DNA from: Dichotomocladium elegans
Taxonomy: Eukaryota; Mucoromycota; Mucoromycetes; Mucorales; Lichtheimiaceae
Assembly (NCBI GenBank): GCA_025716815.1
Contig: JAIXMN010000006.1
Location: forward strand, 682,001-746,000
Length of the DNA: 64,000 nt
Direction: 5' to 3'
This document shows positions 51,400-62,657 of the stretch, one piece after another (within the stretch, counting starts at the first letter, position 1; each line of letters starts with the position of its first letter). Below the pieces are notes generated by a model. The model saw only the letters and a list, made by a program, of their open reading frames with translations, did not search any database and was not told the origin of the DNA. The position numbers and the translations under genes were made by a program.

Positions 51400-51957
51400 T
51401 TTTATATATGGACAAAAAACGAGAGAAGAAAGATGGTCGTTCGGGTTATGCGAGATGACGACGATTTGTCAGCATCGGACTTTCTCGGCTAAGCTACCTG
51501 AGATCAATATATACGGTAACAAAGTAGCTAAGAGCGTGTGTAGAAACGACGTCAGACGCCAGGGCGCAACCGATATCTGCCTATCCGCAACATCCATGGC
51601 AATTGATTTCTCTCTTTACTACTCGCCAAAATGCCCCCCTCCCCATCTTTGTGCATCAAGACAGTGCAAGTGCTTTATTTGGTAACCAGCCCAATAAAAA
51701 ATCATCAACCCGTGACAAGTTTCTCCAGCAAAACGGTAGCTACTTGATCTCTACCGCTCTCCGGCCGCGCAACCCCTGGAAACACACAGTCACGCGCAGG
51801 TACTTTTCGCTTTGCTTTCGGCTGGGCATTATTAAGGTTGACGTGTGGCTGGTATAATACGCCTCGCTTTAGCATCCTAAAAGGGTGCTGAATCCTTTTG
51901 CGGAATAATAAAACAGCAGATATTGTCCACCCGACCCATTTCTTCCGGTTAAAGATT
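51400..51957. other. Divergent promoter region of ZTA1 and GTPase gene
   Basis: 558 bases between divergent start codons. No gene is supported inside; A-rich and AT-rich patches are near 51600-51700. Confidence 0.5.
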
Positions 51958-53983
51958 ATGGTTAAAGAAGTTTTGCTTGCTTGTGTCGGCAAGCCATCTG
52001 CAGGGAAATCTTCATTTCTCAATGCAGGTACGTTGACCTAGGAATGTCTTCTCTTATGGGCAGCGCATGCTTATGCTCGGCTCCTAGTCTCGAAGAATGC
52101 CAACGCCAAAGTCGGTAAGAGTCAATGACTTTGCAACCATCGCGATCGACCACTGAATCTGCTCAGGCAATTATCCCTTTACGACGATTAAACCAAATCA
52201 TGGCGTAAGCTATGTTCCTGTTCGATGTCCTTGCAAAAAGTATGGCAAACAAGATCAATGCCGGCCGCGCTACGGTAAGAAGAAGAGGTATAGAGTGATC
52301 CGCAAGACGATTACTTAACGTTTTATTTTAGGGCGGTGCGTTGACGGCATACGTTACGTGCCTATTCAAATGATGGACGTCGCAGGTCTTGTTCCGGGTG
52401 CCTCGCAAGGGCTCGGTCTCGGCAATCAGTTTCTGGATGATCTGCGCCATGCACAGGGCCTGATCCACGTGGTTGACGTGAGCGGGACGACGGACGAAAA
52501 TGGCAAAGAGACTCAGGGGTACGATCCGATCAACGATATCAACTGGCTTCGAAACGAGATCCACAGCTGGATTGTCAACAACCTGCTTAAGCGCTGGCCG
52601 AGCATCATTCGACGTCATTTGGCCCTAAGCAAGTAGCATACCAAAAGATGTCAAACAAGTGCAACGGCTTGGTTTTAACGCGGGGGGAACCGTGCTGTAG
52701 AATCAAACTCTGTTGATACACTCCAAGTCCAACTGTCTGGCTACGGATCTACTTCCAATGTGGTCGCCAAAGCCATGGACAAGAGTGGAATCAAGGAACC
52801 ACTGGAGAAATGGGATGAAGAGACTCTGAAACAATTCGTAGAGTTTTTCATGGATGCGCGTTTTCCGACCATCGTGGTAAAGTCCATTGGGTAGAGGAAG
52901 AGTCAAAAGAACTGTATAGGCAGGAGGGCTCATTTGCTCGATCAAATTGAAGGCATTAAACAAGATCGACATGCCCGATTCAGACAAAAACATAACTAAA
53001 ATCATGCGGCGATACGATCAAGTGAGTTGCTATATGAGAAGTTGTATGGCAATCACCACTTACAATCGATACTCAGAACAAGCTGGTCTTGACAAGCGCT
53101 CTCGCAGAGAACTTTTTGCAAAAGATGCACAAACAAAAGTATATTAAATATGTAGAAGCTACAGATATTGTGGAAACCAAAGAGGATCTGGTAAGGAACC
53201 GAAAGAGTCCATCGACCGATATTGTGAAGGCTCATGTTCTCTGCCGTCTCTTCTCTTTCAAGCCCGATTCGGATTTAAAACCCATGGACGACAAATTACG
53301 CGGGTACGTGCTTCGTGAGAACAACACTCCATTTTCATATTGCTGAGCGATATTTGTACGGCAACAGTCGAGTAGAAAAAGTGCAGGGTAAAGTGGGTTG
53401 TCACGAAGGTATCATATCAGGAAATCAATGTGTACTGAACCAATCATCACCGACCAGATCTCGTGCTTTACCGCTACGGATCAACGGGAGTCCAAGAAGT
53501 CTTAGAAAAAGCCGTTGAAATGCTGGGAGTAGTGCCGACATATCCCGTAAAGAGTTTGGCTTCATTCGGATCAGCAACGTAAGATGATGTGGATCAGAGG
53601 TTACATAATTTCATACGATAAAATCCATTCACTAATTCGCGGGTTTTGAAAGGTCGACGAAAGCAGGAGCGTTCAAAGATTGCATCCTGGTATGGCCAAA
53701 CACGACAGTACGCACCTTTGCCAAGGTTGTCCACCCTGAAATCGACCGATACTACTTGTATGCTGAAACCATAGGAGGTCTGCGGGTAAATGTCCAAGAT
53801 GGAAAATTATGTTATTAATGTGGTAGTAACAATCTGTTCAACGAAAAGCTTGCGGAGGATGCGATTATTACGGAAGCGAACAATATCATTTCTTTCAAGA
53901 CATCTCATACTATCAGCAGTAAAAGTACAACGTCTCATGAGATGACTAGCAATAGCAATGATAAAAAGACTGGAAAGAAATAA
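51958..53983 (+). CDS. YchF/OLA1-related GTPase of the YGR210C type
   Basis: Conserved GTP/ATPase of the Obg-YchF class; the exact cellular role of this subfamily is poorly known. Twelve exons: 51958-52027, 52088-52114, 52167-52274, 52332-52628, 52701-52876, 52953-53021, 53077-53190, 53263-53303, 53368-53387, 53458-53578, 53653-53785 and 53849-53983, 1311 nt in total, 436 residues. P-loop [13 protein letters not shown], the [13 protein letters not shown] switch, [20 protein letters not shown] (G3), [13 protein letters not shown] and NKID (G4) are all present. The C-terminal TGS-like domain reads [20 protein letters not shown] and ends [15 protein letters not shown], with a Ser/Thr/Lys tail. 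Exons 2 and 9 are only 27 and 20 nt. Intron 4 begins with GC (52629). Confidence 0.93.
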
Positions 53984-54108
53984 ATTCGTGCTGTGTAGTT
54001 CAACTGGCAAAAGCTATCAGGTGGTGTTACTAAGTGATTAGCGCAGAGCTGGAAATTATTTGCGGTTCGCGATACTCGGGCCATTTGGTTCTCCATTCTT
54101 TTTGCGCT

Positions 54109-55142
54109 ATGGATCCCATGGAAATTACAGAAGATCAAGATGTTGGCAAGTAGTGCAATTGTGTAATGCATACTACGAGCGAACATTTTCGTTTGACAAT
54201 TGTGTGCAGAGTTCGAGGATGGATACAGTAGCAGCAGTAGCCAATCACCGTCGGTGAGTTTGTTGCGTCGAATCTGCTCGCAGATTGGTGCATGTGCACA
54301 TGTTTCATAGCGACAGATACGTGAGCGGGATAGTGCGCAGTAGGACAGAATTGGTTCTTCTGACTTGAATGATTTTTTGGGTTAGTGGATAAGTTGGTTC
54401 TGTTCCAGGCCGGGCCACGAGTATTATTGCCGGGTTCCAGAGAGTTATATCGAAGACGGCTTCAACCTTGTTGGGCTGAGCGAGCAAGTTCCTCTCTACC
54501 GTGAAGCGCTTGAGATGATCCTTGACGTGGAACGTGACGAAGAGGAGATGAGTAGCAAAATACCGGATGTGTCACTCTTGGTTCCAAACGCAGAAATGCT
54601 ATATGGGCTGATCCATCAGCGTTATATCACCACAGCCGTGGGTCTGAGAGATATGGTAAATTTGCCGAAAAAAAAAAGTCGCGAAATATCGTCGCTCAAA
54701 AGCTAAGACCGTCAGTAAGCTAAACAAGTACCGCACCGGTCAATTTGGTGTATGCCCACGGGTCTACTGCGACAAGTTCAAGCTACTCCCGTGTGGGCAA
54801 TCCGATATACATCTCCAGGGCAGCAGTGTCCGTCTCTACTGTCCAAACTGCAAAGATCTCTATCAATGTGCCAATCGATATATTAATATAAACGGTAAAT
54901 CACGGCTTCTCGTGTTCATACCTGGTATCACGATAACTGAGGTCTGTCTCTCTCACTCTCCGTTTTTAGGTGCCCACTTTGGGACAACGTTTCCACATCT
55001 CTTTGTGGAGGCTTTCAAAAACGAGGTTACTCCTCGCCCTCCGCAGATCTACACCGCGAAAATATTTGGTTTTCGAGTCAATGAACGGTCCCCAGCAGGT
55101 CCTAGGATGCAATGGTTGAGGCTGAACCCCCCATCCTCTTAG
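54109..55142 (+). CDS. CKB1: Casein kinase 2 regulatory subunit beta (divergent)
   Basis: Regulatory dimer subunit of CK2. Five exons: 54109-54145, 54210-54253, 54386-54655, 54708-54894 and 54970-55142, 711 nt in total, 236 residues. Features in order: Ser-rich start, WISWFC and the PGHEYYCRVPESYIEDGFNL dimer region, NLVGLSEQVPLYREALEMIL, an acidic cluster DVERDEEE, EMLYGLIHQRYI, a CPRVYC/LYCPNC zinc-binding pair and GAHFGTTFPHLFV. The first intron starts with GC at 54146 (gcaagt). Several normally near-invariant positions between the second Cys pair and GAHFG differ: LYQCANRYINI in place of the usual Ser-Arg-His-His segment, and LLPCGQSD. This suggests a relaxed or specialised paralogue. It lies 125 bases downstream of the GTPase gene. 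Confidence 0.9.
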
Positions 55143-55536
55143 AGATATATATAAATATTGCTCAATCGACATCACATGAACTTCTTCTATCTTATGGATA
55201 AGTAACCACAGCTGATTTGTAGTGGGAATGACCGTCTGATGTAAGGCGGCACAACTAACCTGGGCTTCGGGCTTTTTGGTTATGGGACATGTCTATTGTT
55301 TTATTTTACGCTATGCACTAAATCCGGAAGTGCGATTCAACCACAGCCACGGCGTGTTAAAATATGCGTAGGACGCCCGGATCGAGGGACATCCTCTTTG
55401 CTTGTCCCTTTTGGTTAGTCATCGGCCTCCATCCATCCATCCACACACCGATCCGTTCGTCGGATGACAGGATTATATATCCCTAATGCATCCATGATAG
55501 GTTCTTTAAAAGTCCTCGAACAGCAAATTACTCAGC
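55143..55536. promoter_or_regulatory. Promoter region of ribosomal P0 gene
   Basis: 394 bases between CK2 beta and P0. Contains CCATCCATCCATCC tandem tetramers (55430-55442) and a TATATATCCCTAA block near 55474, about 60 bases before the start codon. Confidence 0.45.
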
Positions 55537-56525
55537 ATGTCGAAGCGAGAATCCAAGGAACTCTACTTTGAAAAGGCAAGCGACAGACAACGGCAATTGA
55601 AATAAGAATGCGATGCTGACCCTTGGGGCTATAGCTCAAGAACTACCTTGACACCTACAAGACCGTGTTCGTTGTCAACGTTGACAACGTCGGCTCGAAC
55701 CAGATGCACCAGATCCGTCACTCTCTCCGTGGCGATGGTGTTGTCCTCATGGGCAAGAACACCATGGTCCGCCGTGCCTTCAAGACCTTCGTTGTCGACC
55801 GCCCTGAGCTCGAGCGTTTGACTCCCCACGTCCGTGGCAATGTTGGCTTCGTGTTCACCAACAAGGACCTCAAGGAGATCCGTGAGAAGATCACCTCGAA
55901 CCGTGTTGCTGCCCCTGCTCGTGCTGGTGCCGTTGCTCCCAGTGATGTGTACATCCCCGGTGGTAACACTGGTATGGAACCCGGCAAGACCTCGTTCTTC
56001 CAGGCCCTTGGTATCCCTACCAAGATTTCGCGTGGTACCATTGAAATCGTCAGCGACGTTCAGGTCGTCAAGAGCGGTGAGAAGGTCGGTCCCTCCGAGG
56101 CTGTCTTGCTCAACATGTTGAACATCTCGCCCTTCACCTACGGTATGACCATCACCCAAGTCTTCGACAACGGCACCGTCTTCTCGCCCGAGATCTTGGA
56201 CGTCGAGGAGTCTGCTCTTGTTGCTAACTTGCTCGCTGCCATCCGCGAGGTTGCTTGCATCTCCCTTGCTGCCGGCTATCCTACCTTGGCTGCCGTCCCC
56301 CACTCCATCATCAACGGCTACAAGAACCTCTTGGCTGTCTCTGTCGCCACCGACTACACCTTCGAGGGCTCTGAGAAGATCAAGGAGTTCTTGGAGAACC
56401 CCGATGCTTTCGTTGTCGCTGCTGCCCCCGCTGCTGCCGCCGCCGCCGAGGAGACCAAGGAGGAGGTTAAGGAGGAGGAAGCCGAGGAGTCGGATGATGA
56501 CATGGGCTTCGGTCTTTTCGACTAA
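55537..56525 (+). CDS. RPP0: 60S acidic ribosomal protein P0
   Basis: Stalk-base protein of the large subunit that anchors P1/P2 and contacts elongation factors. Two exons: 55537-55575 (13 codons, [13 protein letters not shown]) and 55635-56525, 930 nt in total, 309 residues. The intron begins GC (gcaagc) at 55576; no GT exists nearby that could serve. Motifs: [33 protein letters not shown], the central [14 protein letters not shown], the alanine hinge and the acidic tail [15 protein letters not shown]. Codon choice is strongly biased to C-ending codons, as expected of a highly expressed gene, unlike its neighbours. Confidence 0.97.
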
Positions 56526-56695
56526 ACTCGCTTTTTTGCTTTGGGCATCCCTTCCCTCTCTCTAAGCAAATCCTTTAGAAAAAGACATGAGCACTGACTT
56601 TTAATAAAGTGTGTGTTTTAGTTTTGTGAAACTTTTCCATGTTTGTAGCACATTTGCCATTTATTTTATTTGTGGCAATAAGAACAATGGTATCT

Positions 56696-58192
56696 TCAGA
56701 GACACAAGCCACAGTTGATTCCGAAATAGCTAGGAGCAAGTAATAGAAAAGTTTCGGTTCAAACTGTTGAGTATCTAATGAGTGATAGGTTGGACTTACT
56801 CAATATGATCTGCAGCACTGGTGAACGGAACAATCGAATTTGAGCATTGGCTAGTCTCCGTACCATTTGGACAGACGTCTAATATAAGCTATTTCAGTGT
56901 CTTTGTCTTCTTCTATTGTTAAACGGTACGTACCAACACTGCCATCAGTTTTGATCCAGAACTCTTGACCCGCATGAAGGAAACCAGATATAGCAGATGG
57001 AATATGAGGTACAACTGATGGATTTGTATTAAACGTGCGATGCCATTCTTCTTGCGCTCTTGAGCCACGCACTTCCCTCCAACCCAAATCTCAACATTAT
57101 CGCCACCGCGCCCCCCCCTCCATGACTTACGGTCGCGTTTATTCACCGTTCGCGCATATGGAATTCCGGTGGAAACGACATAGTTTGCAAACACAGGGTT
57201 ACCGACCCGCGGCTGTCCATAAGTATAAAGCATAGGCTTATATCCTTGTTCATGCAGATCCAGAGCGCATAGCAAGGCAGACGCACCGCCAAGAGAGTGA
57301 CTGACAAGGCGGATCGAAAGTTTCAGTGATCATGCATATATATTGTATGTATAGGTAGAATGGAGAGATGAAGCAGGGCCTATGTACGTACCCAGTCACT
57401 GCAAGTGTGTATTCGGGATAAGCGCTGACCTGCGCCTTCACGGCCGCAATGATTCCTGCCTTTACGGCAGCGTAACTGTCGCGAAATCCTGTTTTGGGGT
57501 ACAAGATGAGTCCGTTTTCTTTTTAACGAAAAAAAAAAGGGAAACGCGGTTACCCTTGTGCACGGTGGCGCCGGTCACTCCATAATAAGGTACGGGTAAA
57601 ATTACCATATCCTAAATAATGATAATAAGAATGGATAACGCGCCATTGTCGTTCTTTAGTATGTATGTAGCAATGTGGCATATCTTCGGTTAGACGTTAC
57701 CGCAATGGTGTTCTCAATTGAGCTGGTGCCTCTGAATGCGATAAAGATCGTCCTTTGTGCATCTCCGCGGACCACAATGGCATTGGTGTCAAGGATAACG
57801 GTATTGAACGTCGCGACGAACTCCAGGTCTGATGTGATGCTGCAGTGGGGGCAAAGCCATGTTCCTGCAATGACAGTCCTGCAGTAGGTATTGGCTGACA
57901 GCGTCAAGAAATACATGAGGGTATCCACCTGTTCGGCTGTGGCGATGTTGCCCGCCGCCGTGCTCAGCGCCTCGGCGACGGTATTCGGGACCGTTGTGGT
58001 GTTGAGGGCATAGCCATCCACAGTATCGGTTCCATTCGGAAGATCACCGTTGACGCGAAGGGCCTCTTCCTCCGGATGGGCCGCACGCGGCTGAAGACCA
58101 AAATGGGAACTTGCATCGAGCGGAACACCCTCGCTCCTTTCGAGGCAGGCAAAGACCAGCACAAATACACCAGCAATCCAGGTCTTGCGCAT
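56696..58192 (-). CDS. Secreted triacylglycerol lipase (Rhizomucor/Rhizopus type)
   Basis: Extracellular class 3 lipase made as a prepro-protein. Seven exons: 58192-57701, 57611-57554, 57488-57392, 57300-57131, 57014-56934, 56878-56800 and 56729-56696, 1011 nt in total, 336 residues. Signal peptide RKTWIAGVFVLVFACLERSEG, then a propeptide, then the mature enzyme beginning near AEQVDTLMYFLTLSANTYCR. Catalytic nucleophile GHSLGGAS; Asp in NKRDLVPHIP; His in SAADHIDYFGIN. The lid-region FRGTSSIENTIAD and disulfide-forming Cys (YCR, CPHC, CPNG, TSQCSNS) follow the Rhizomucor pattern. The last exon is 34 nt and ends GLCL. The gene converges with P0 and lies upstream-to-downstream of the ACH1 pseudogene on the same strand. 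Confidence 0.95.
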
Positions 58193-58757
58193 GTTTGTTA
58201 ATTAGTGTGTCTGTGTGTGTGTGTGTGTGTGCGAATGTGCAGAATATCGCTTTGGATACCATTCAATCGCTTACTGCCCCTTTGCCACGTTTTATAGCTG
58301 GCGAAGGATAAACCCTAATTCGAATCTTACGTGACATGCGTATCACACCAAATGAGATGTGGTAACATTTTATGCAGTATAATTCTCATAGGTTTCCCGA
58401 AAGAGATACTAACCGTTCCCTTCCCTCCCCACCATTTTGAAAAAGTAATATGAAGATAGGTAGGACAGCCACGTGATCATGTGATCTACTTTTCTTTTTT
58501 TTTTTCAGGCCTCATATCCAAAGATCGTATTCTTTTCCTCATGCGTGAATTACACACGATAAAAGTTTTCAGGGTAAAATGATTTATGATTATCATTCAA
58601 GGGAAAAATGATATTGTATTATTATTTCTTTTTCCTATTATCTCTAAATTTCATGCTCTTTTTCTGTAGGGTATGGGAAGCCGAGGAGAGAAGGAAGAGA
58701 AAGAGAGAGCGAGAGCCTGCATAAACGATAGCAAGCGCGCGCTCTCTCGCAAGAAGA
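58193..58757. promoter_or_regulatory. Promoter region of secreted lipase gene
   Basis: 565 bases between the lipase start and the end of the ACH1 pseudogene. Contains a (GT)n tract at 58213-58232 and the motif AAACCCTAATTCG at 58311. No gene is supported inside. Confidence 0.5.
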
Positions 58758-60491
58758 CTACCAGGAATTTATCGTTATGGTTTCCTTTTCCAAAAGATTG
58801 GTATGCATCTTGTATGCCTTGTCAAGCGGATAAGACTGGTGACCACGTCCAGCACCGAGATATTTCCTCGTTGCACTAGCAAGATAGTCCTGCAGGAGAG
58901 GCCTATAGTCAGGATGTGCGCACCGGTCAATGATGGTCTGCGCACGGCCACGTGAACACAGGCCATGGAGATTGGCGAGACCCCGCTCAGTGACAACGAC
59001 ATCGAGATCGTGCTCGGTCTGGTCGACCTGGGTAACGAAGGGGAAGATGCAGGAGAGACCGGTCAGGTCGGTCGAGGAGGGATGGATAGAGGGGTGTATG
59101 GATAGAGGGGTGTATGCATGATAGCGAGCTTGGCGTTGCGCAGTAACTCTTCCGAGCCGCCAATACCGTTCAGCATTCCAGATCCACGGACCATGCTGTA
59201 GTTCGCATGGCCGTACATGTCTACCTCTATAGACATATTCATACCAATACAGCCCAGGCGGCGAATGGTCTCAGGCGAATTGGATACATGCCGCGAACGA
59301 AGGAGAAGGCGATCTTTATACTTCTTTTGGTGAGCGTAGAAGCAATCAAAACCCATCGCGCGAGAATCGAATCGAGGTTATTCCGCTTGTGGGACTCAAA
59401 GACCTCGACGAAGTGGGTCCTGAAGGACCTCGGCCAAACTACGTAGCGTAGCAAAGCAAAAGATCTTAACAATACGTGTGCACTTTGCAGGTCCTTTAAA
59501 AGCTTACAAAGTGACATCCTTGAAATTTGACTTTGCTAGGCCACCAGTGACCGCGTTGGCAATGTTGTCAAATCCCGATTGAAGAGGTAAGAGATTATAA
59601 GGAAGATGACCCTTCTTGATTTCATGACGAAGAAAGTCAATGAGACGGCCAGCGATGGCATCCGAGCAGGCGTCAACAGGTGCGTTAGGGCTACGTGGTG
59701 TAACTCGGCCGATCGCTTTCCACCACGGCAATACCCTTGTCTTGATCGACAGGGATCGCGATCTAGAAGAAGGCTATTCATCCAAAAGAAGATTTGGGTG
59801 TAGTTAGATCGATCCCAATTCCCCGCTTTTTTTTTCACCAAGCCAATACGGTCTTCGATGTTCGTGATCAGGGGCGGCTTACCATGAGATGGGGTGCAGC
59901 CCATAACAATATCTTGGGGGCCCTTGAAAGGCGAGATCGGTGTGTTGACCTCGATGATGATCTTGTCTGCCACCTGACTCAACTCGGGCTAGTGCGCCAA
60001 CAGATGCGTTTGGCATGACCGCGCCACCTTTGGTGATGGGCTGTTGCTTCAACAATTACAATGCCAAGCTTATTGTGATCGGGTTTGTCCTTGGTGTAGG
60101 ATCCTGTTGTTTTCGTCCTGATAAGTCCTTCCGCTGGAGGAGTATACGCACAAGGTCTTTGCATAGTCTATGAGAGACATGAACTGTAAAAAAAAAGATC
60201 CGAGGAAACATGGAGAAACGCTTATCAGCAAAGCGGTGGAGATTACTAACCCCCCGTAAAATCCAGACCATCCGAGCTATCTAACCCGAAGGTTGCGAAT
60301 GGTGAGTTTAATAGGAACAGTGCATACGTCAAAGAAGAAGAAGAAGAAAAAAGGGTCAGGATCTGTCGATTGGCTTTAGGCGTCTTACTGCCCGTCGTTG
60401 ATATCCAATACCGTGCCCTCGGGGGTTGCCACCTTGCTGAGGAGCTGCGGAAGGCGCAGCGAGATCTTGAAGCTGCACTGATACTAGCCAT
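58758..60491 (-). pseudogene. ACH1: Acetyl-CoA hydrolase / CoA-transferase (ACH1) pseudogene
   Basis: Most of an acetyl-CoA hydrolase is readable but only by changing frame repeatedly. Recognisable blocks on the minus strand, N- to C-terminal: [156 protein letters not shown] and AQTIIDRCAHPDYRPLLQDY. Apparent disruptions occur near 60038-60040 (extra C), 59986-59988 (extra C), 59707-59712, 59347-59354, 59390-59430 and a 16-bp duplication at 59082-59113. The boundaries at the N-terminus are uncertain. Neighbouring genes are intact, so sequencing error is less likely than gene decay, but it is possible. Confidence 0.82.
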
Positions 60492-61384
60492 AGAAAGAGG
60501 ATGAGAAAGTTTCGGCACTTTTATACATGTAGCAGAGGGCCTTATGTTGTATTCAGAACAGGGACCGTGGCGAAAGAGCTCTGTTTTCTTCTCTGCTGCT
60601 ATTATAGACTTTTGCTTCGGCTCGGTCAATGATCTTGTGTCTTTTACCAAATAGGAATCCAAAAAAGAGGACAAGACGGACGGATCATTTTCCATATTCG
60701 CTAGAGTTTGGCAGGTCCTGTTGAATGTCGGGAATTCGTTTCCGCAGAGAAAAGCTAACAACTGTGATCATCACAGGCTGTCATGATGCAACGAATTATG
60801 TACGTACCGAGGCAAAGAAACAGATAGAATGGAATATTCTTTACCCACCATTATTCGGTATTCCTCCAAGAACACTGACGTATCATGAGCTATATCCTCC
60901 ATAAAAACGAAAAAGGAAAAGCACGCCTTGCTTTGTTCTTGTTATCTTTTTTAGGTTTCCCATTAATAAGGTCTTTGTCTGGCCCATATAAAGAAGGACG
61001 TTCGGGTACAAGTTGATCGCGGGCATAATATTCCCGGTCGGGGAGGAGGGGTGCCCCTCGACTTATGAGGCTGCTACAAGTATTTGCTTCTGCTGCTGGG
61101 ACATCCATCGCGTCTAAATGTTAATCTATTATGAAGCGTGAGATACGAACAACTTCCTTGGAAAATCTGTGTAACTGGCAACTCGACCGGGATTGGTGGA
61201 CAAGGAAGGGAAAGATGCAATTGACATCCACATAACGCTAAAAGCGCTAAAGTCCTACGTGTATGGTCTAATAATGAAACTTTTGAGATAGGCTGAATCA
61301 CAAGCGCTGAGCTGCCGGAGATATATATTTTATTCTTTTACGCGAACTCGATCGAGCTTCCGGGGAAATAGATTGGAAGTAACT
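60492..61384. other. Interval between ACH1 pseudogene and macro-domain gene
   Basis: Contains one intact minus-strand frame of 72 codons at 61108-60890 (MDVPAAEANTCSSLISRG, ending in a Lys-rich segment and FSFLWRI) without recognised domain. No other gene is supported. Confidence 0.4.
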
Positions 61385-62578
61385 CTAGCAAAACGGTTGT
61401 CGATCAGTCTCAAAGCGCCCGTCCGCATTTGGATGATGACCTTCCAGCTCTTTACCTCTATAGATTCGCTTGTCCTTCTCGTTGAACAAACAAAAGATCA
61501 CACGTTCAATCTATCAAGACGTGCATAATGTGTCAATGTCAGTTTATTACTATTTTTCACAAAGAAAATGGTTTTACCTTGTCGCTTTGTTCCAGGTGCT
61601 GGCGGACAGTGCCTAGGGCAACATTAGCCCCGCGCTCCTTGTCGTAGCCATAGACGCCGGTTGCGACGCAAGGAAATGCAATCGACTTGAGTCCATTCTC
61701 CTCGAGCACACGTAGCGACTCGCGGTAGCAACTCTCCAAAACCTCTCGTCTTTCAGACTGGGGTCCTACCGTATGAATCACATCTGCCATGATACAATCC
61801 ATGAGAATAGATCATAACAATTCCACATTTTCTTAAACAAAACCGCATACATTTCGACGGAAGGTTGTAGCCTATTTAGACATCCATTTTCAGTCGCGTT
61901 TCATAACGATACCTTTTCCTCTTACCTTTGGTGATTTTTGCTTCCTATTTCATTATCAAAACCCCAAGAGTGATGGGAGAGACACATGCACGCATGCGCA
62001 ACGTTAAAAGTCGTCTCTGTACGTTCCCGTTATAAAAGGAAAAAGCATTACCCCGTCTTTGCAGCCGTGCAACGTTCTGCATTCTTCAAGGAGCCTGGGC
62101 CCCGCCGCACTAAAGCCATAGCGCACGCGCGTCCGTGCATCAGACACTCCCATTTTTACATACAAACCACGCTACACTTCACCTATGGATGGCGCCGTCA
62201 ACTGCGTAGAAATAGATCGCGTCAATCACTTTATCTTTTTCTTTTATGCATAGCTGACATACCGCCGCCGCCGCCGAGCAACGAGTTGTTGGCCGCATTC
62301 ACTGATAAATGAAAAGCAGCCCAAGTTAGTAATATACATTAAGAAGACATCCGCTTTGTCACTACCAATGGCATCCACTTTGAGTGTTGTGATGTCTTGT
62401 GCGCTATCATGCAATCAGCTATGACTGCCCATTTGAAATAATGGTAGCATTATTACCTCAAAGACACCTTGGAAGCGAGCCGGCGAGCAGCTTCCTGACT
62501 CAGTGCAGCGCCTGAAGCAACTTCACTAGCATAGAGAGACTTGAGATGGGCAAGACCCCGTTCGGCAATGGTGGCCAT
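61385..62578 (-). CDS. Macro-domain ADP-ribosyl hydrolase (MACROD type)
   Basis: Removes ADP-ribose from proteins or hydrolyses O-acetyl-ADP-ribose. Nine exons: 62578-62457, 62403-62366, 62301-62263, 62201-62183, 62109-62052, 61944-61926, 61871-61851, 61783-61578 and 61510-61385, 648 nt in total, 215 residues. The joined product shows the hallmark [20 protein letters not shown] then IHSAAGPRLLEECRTL, EAKITKGYNLPSKYVIHTVG, ESCYRESLRVLEENG, KSIAFPCVATGVYGYDKE and RVIFCLFNEKDKRIY. Exons 4, 6 and 7 are 19, 19 and 21 nt, and exons 2 and 3 are 38 and 39 nt; all joins are GT-AG and in phase. Start MATIAERGLAHLKSL. The gene begins only 79 bases after the stop of the upstream protease. Confidence 0.92.
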
Positions 62579-62657
62579 GTTTTATTCGGTAAAGACAGAA
62601 GAAAAAAAGAGCAAAAAAAAAGGAAAAGAAAAAAAGATTCATCTACTCGAATAGGAT

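Noticed and set aside
55629..56303. A 224-codon minus-strand frame within the P0 gene
   Set aside because: It is a shadow of the strongly codon-biased P0 reading frame and has no domain.
58111..58311. Plus-strand frame over the lipase start
   Set aside because: Antisense to the lipase signal peptide and a GT repeat; no support.
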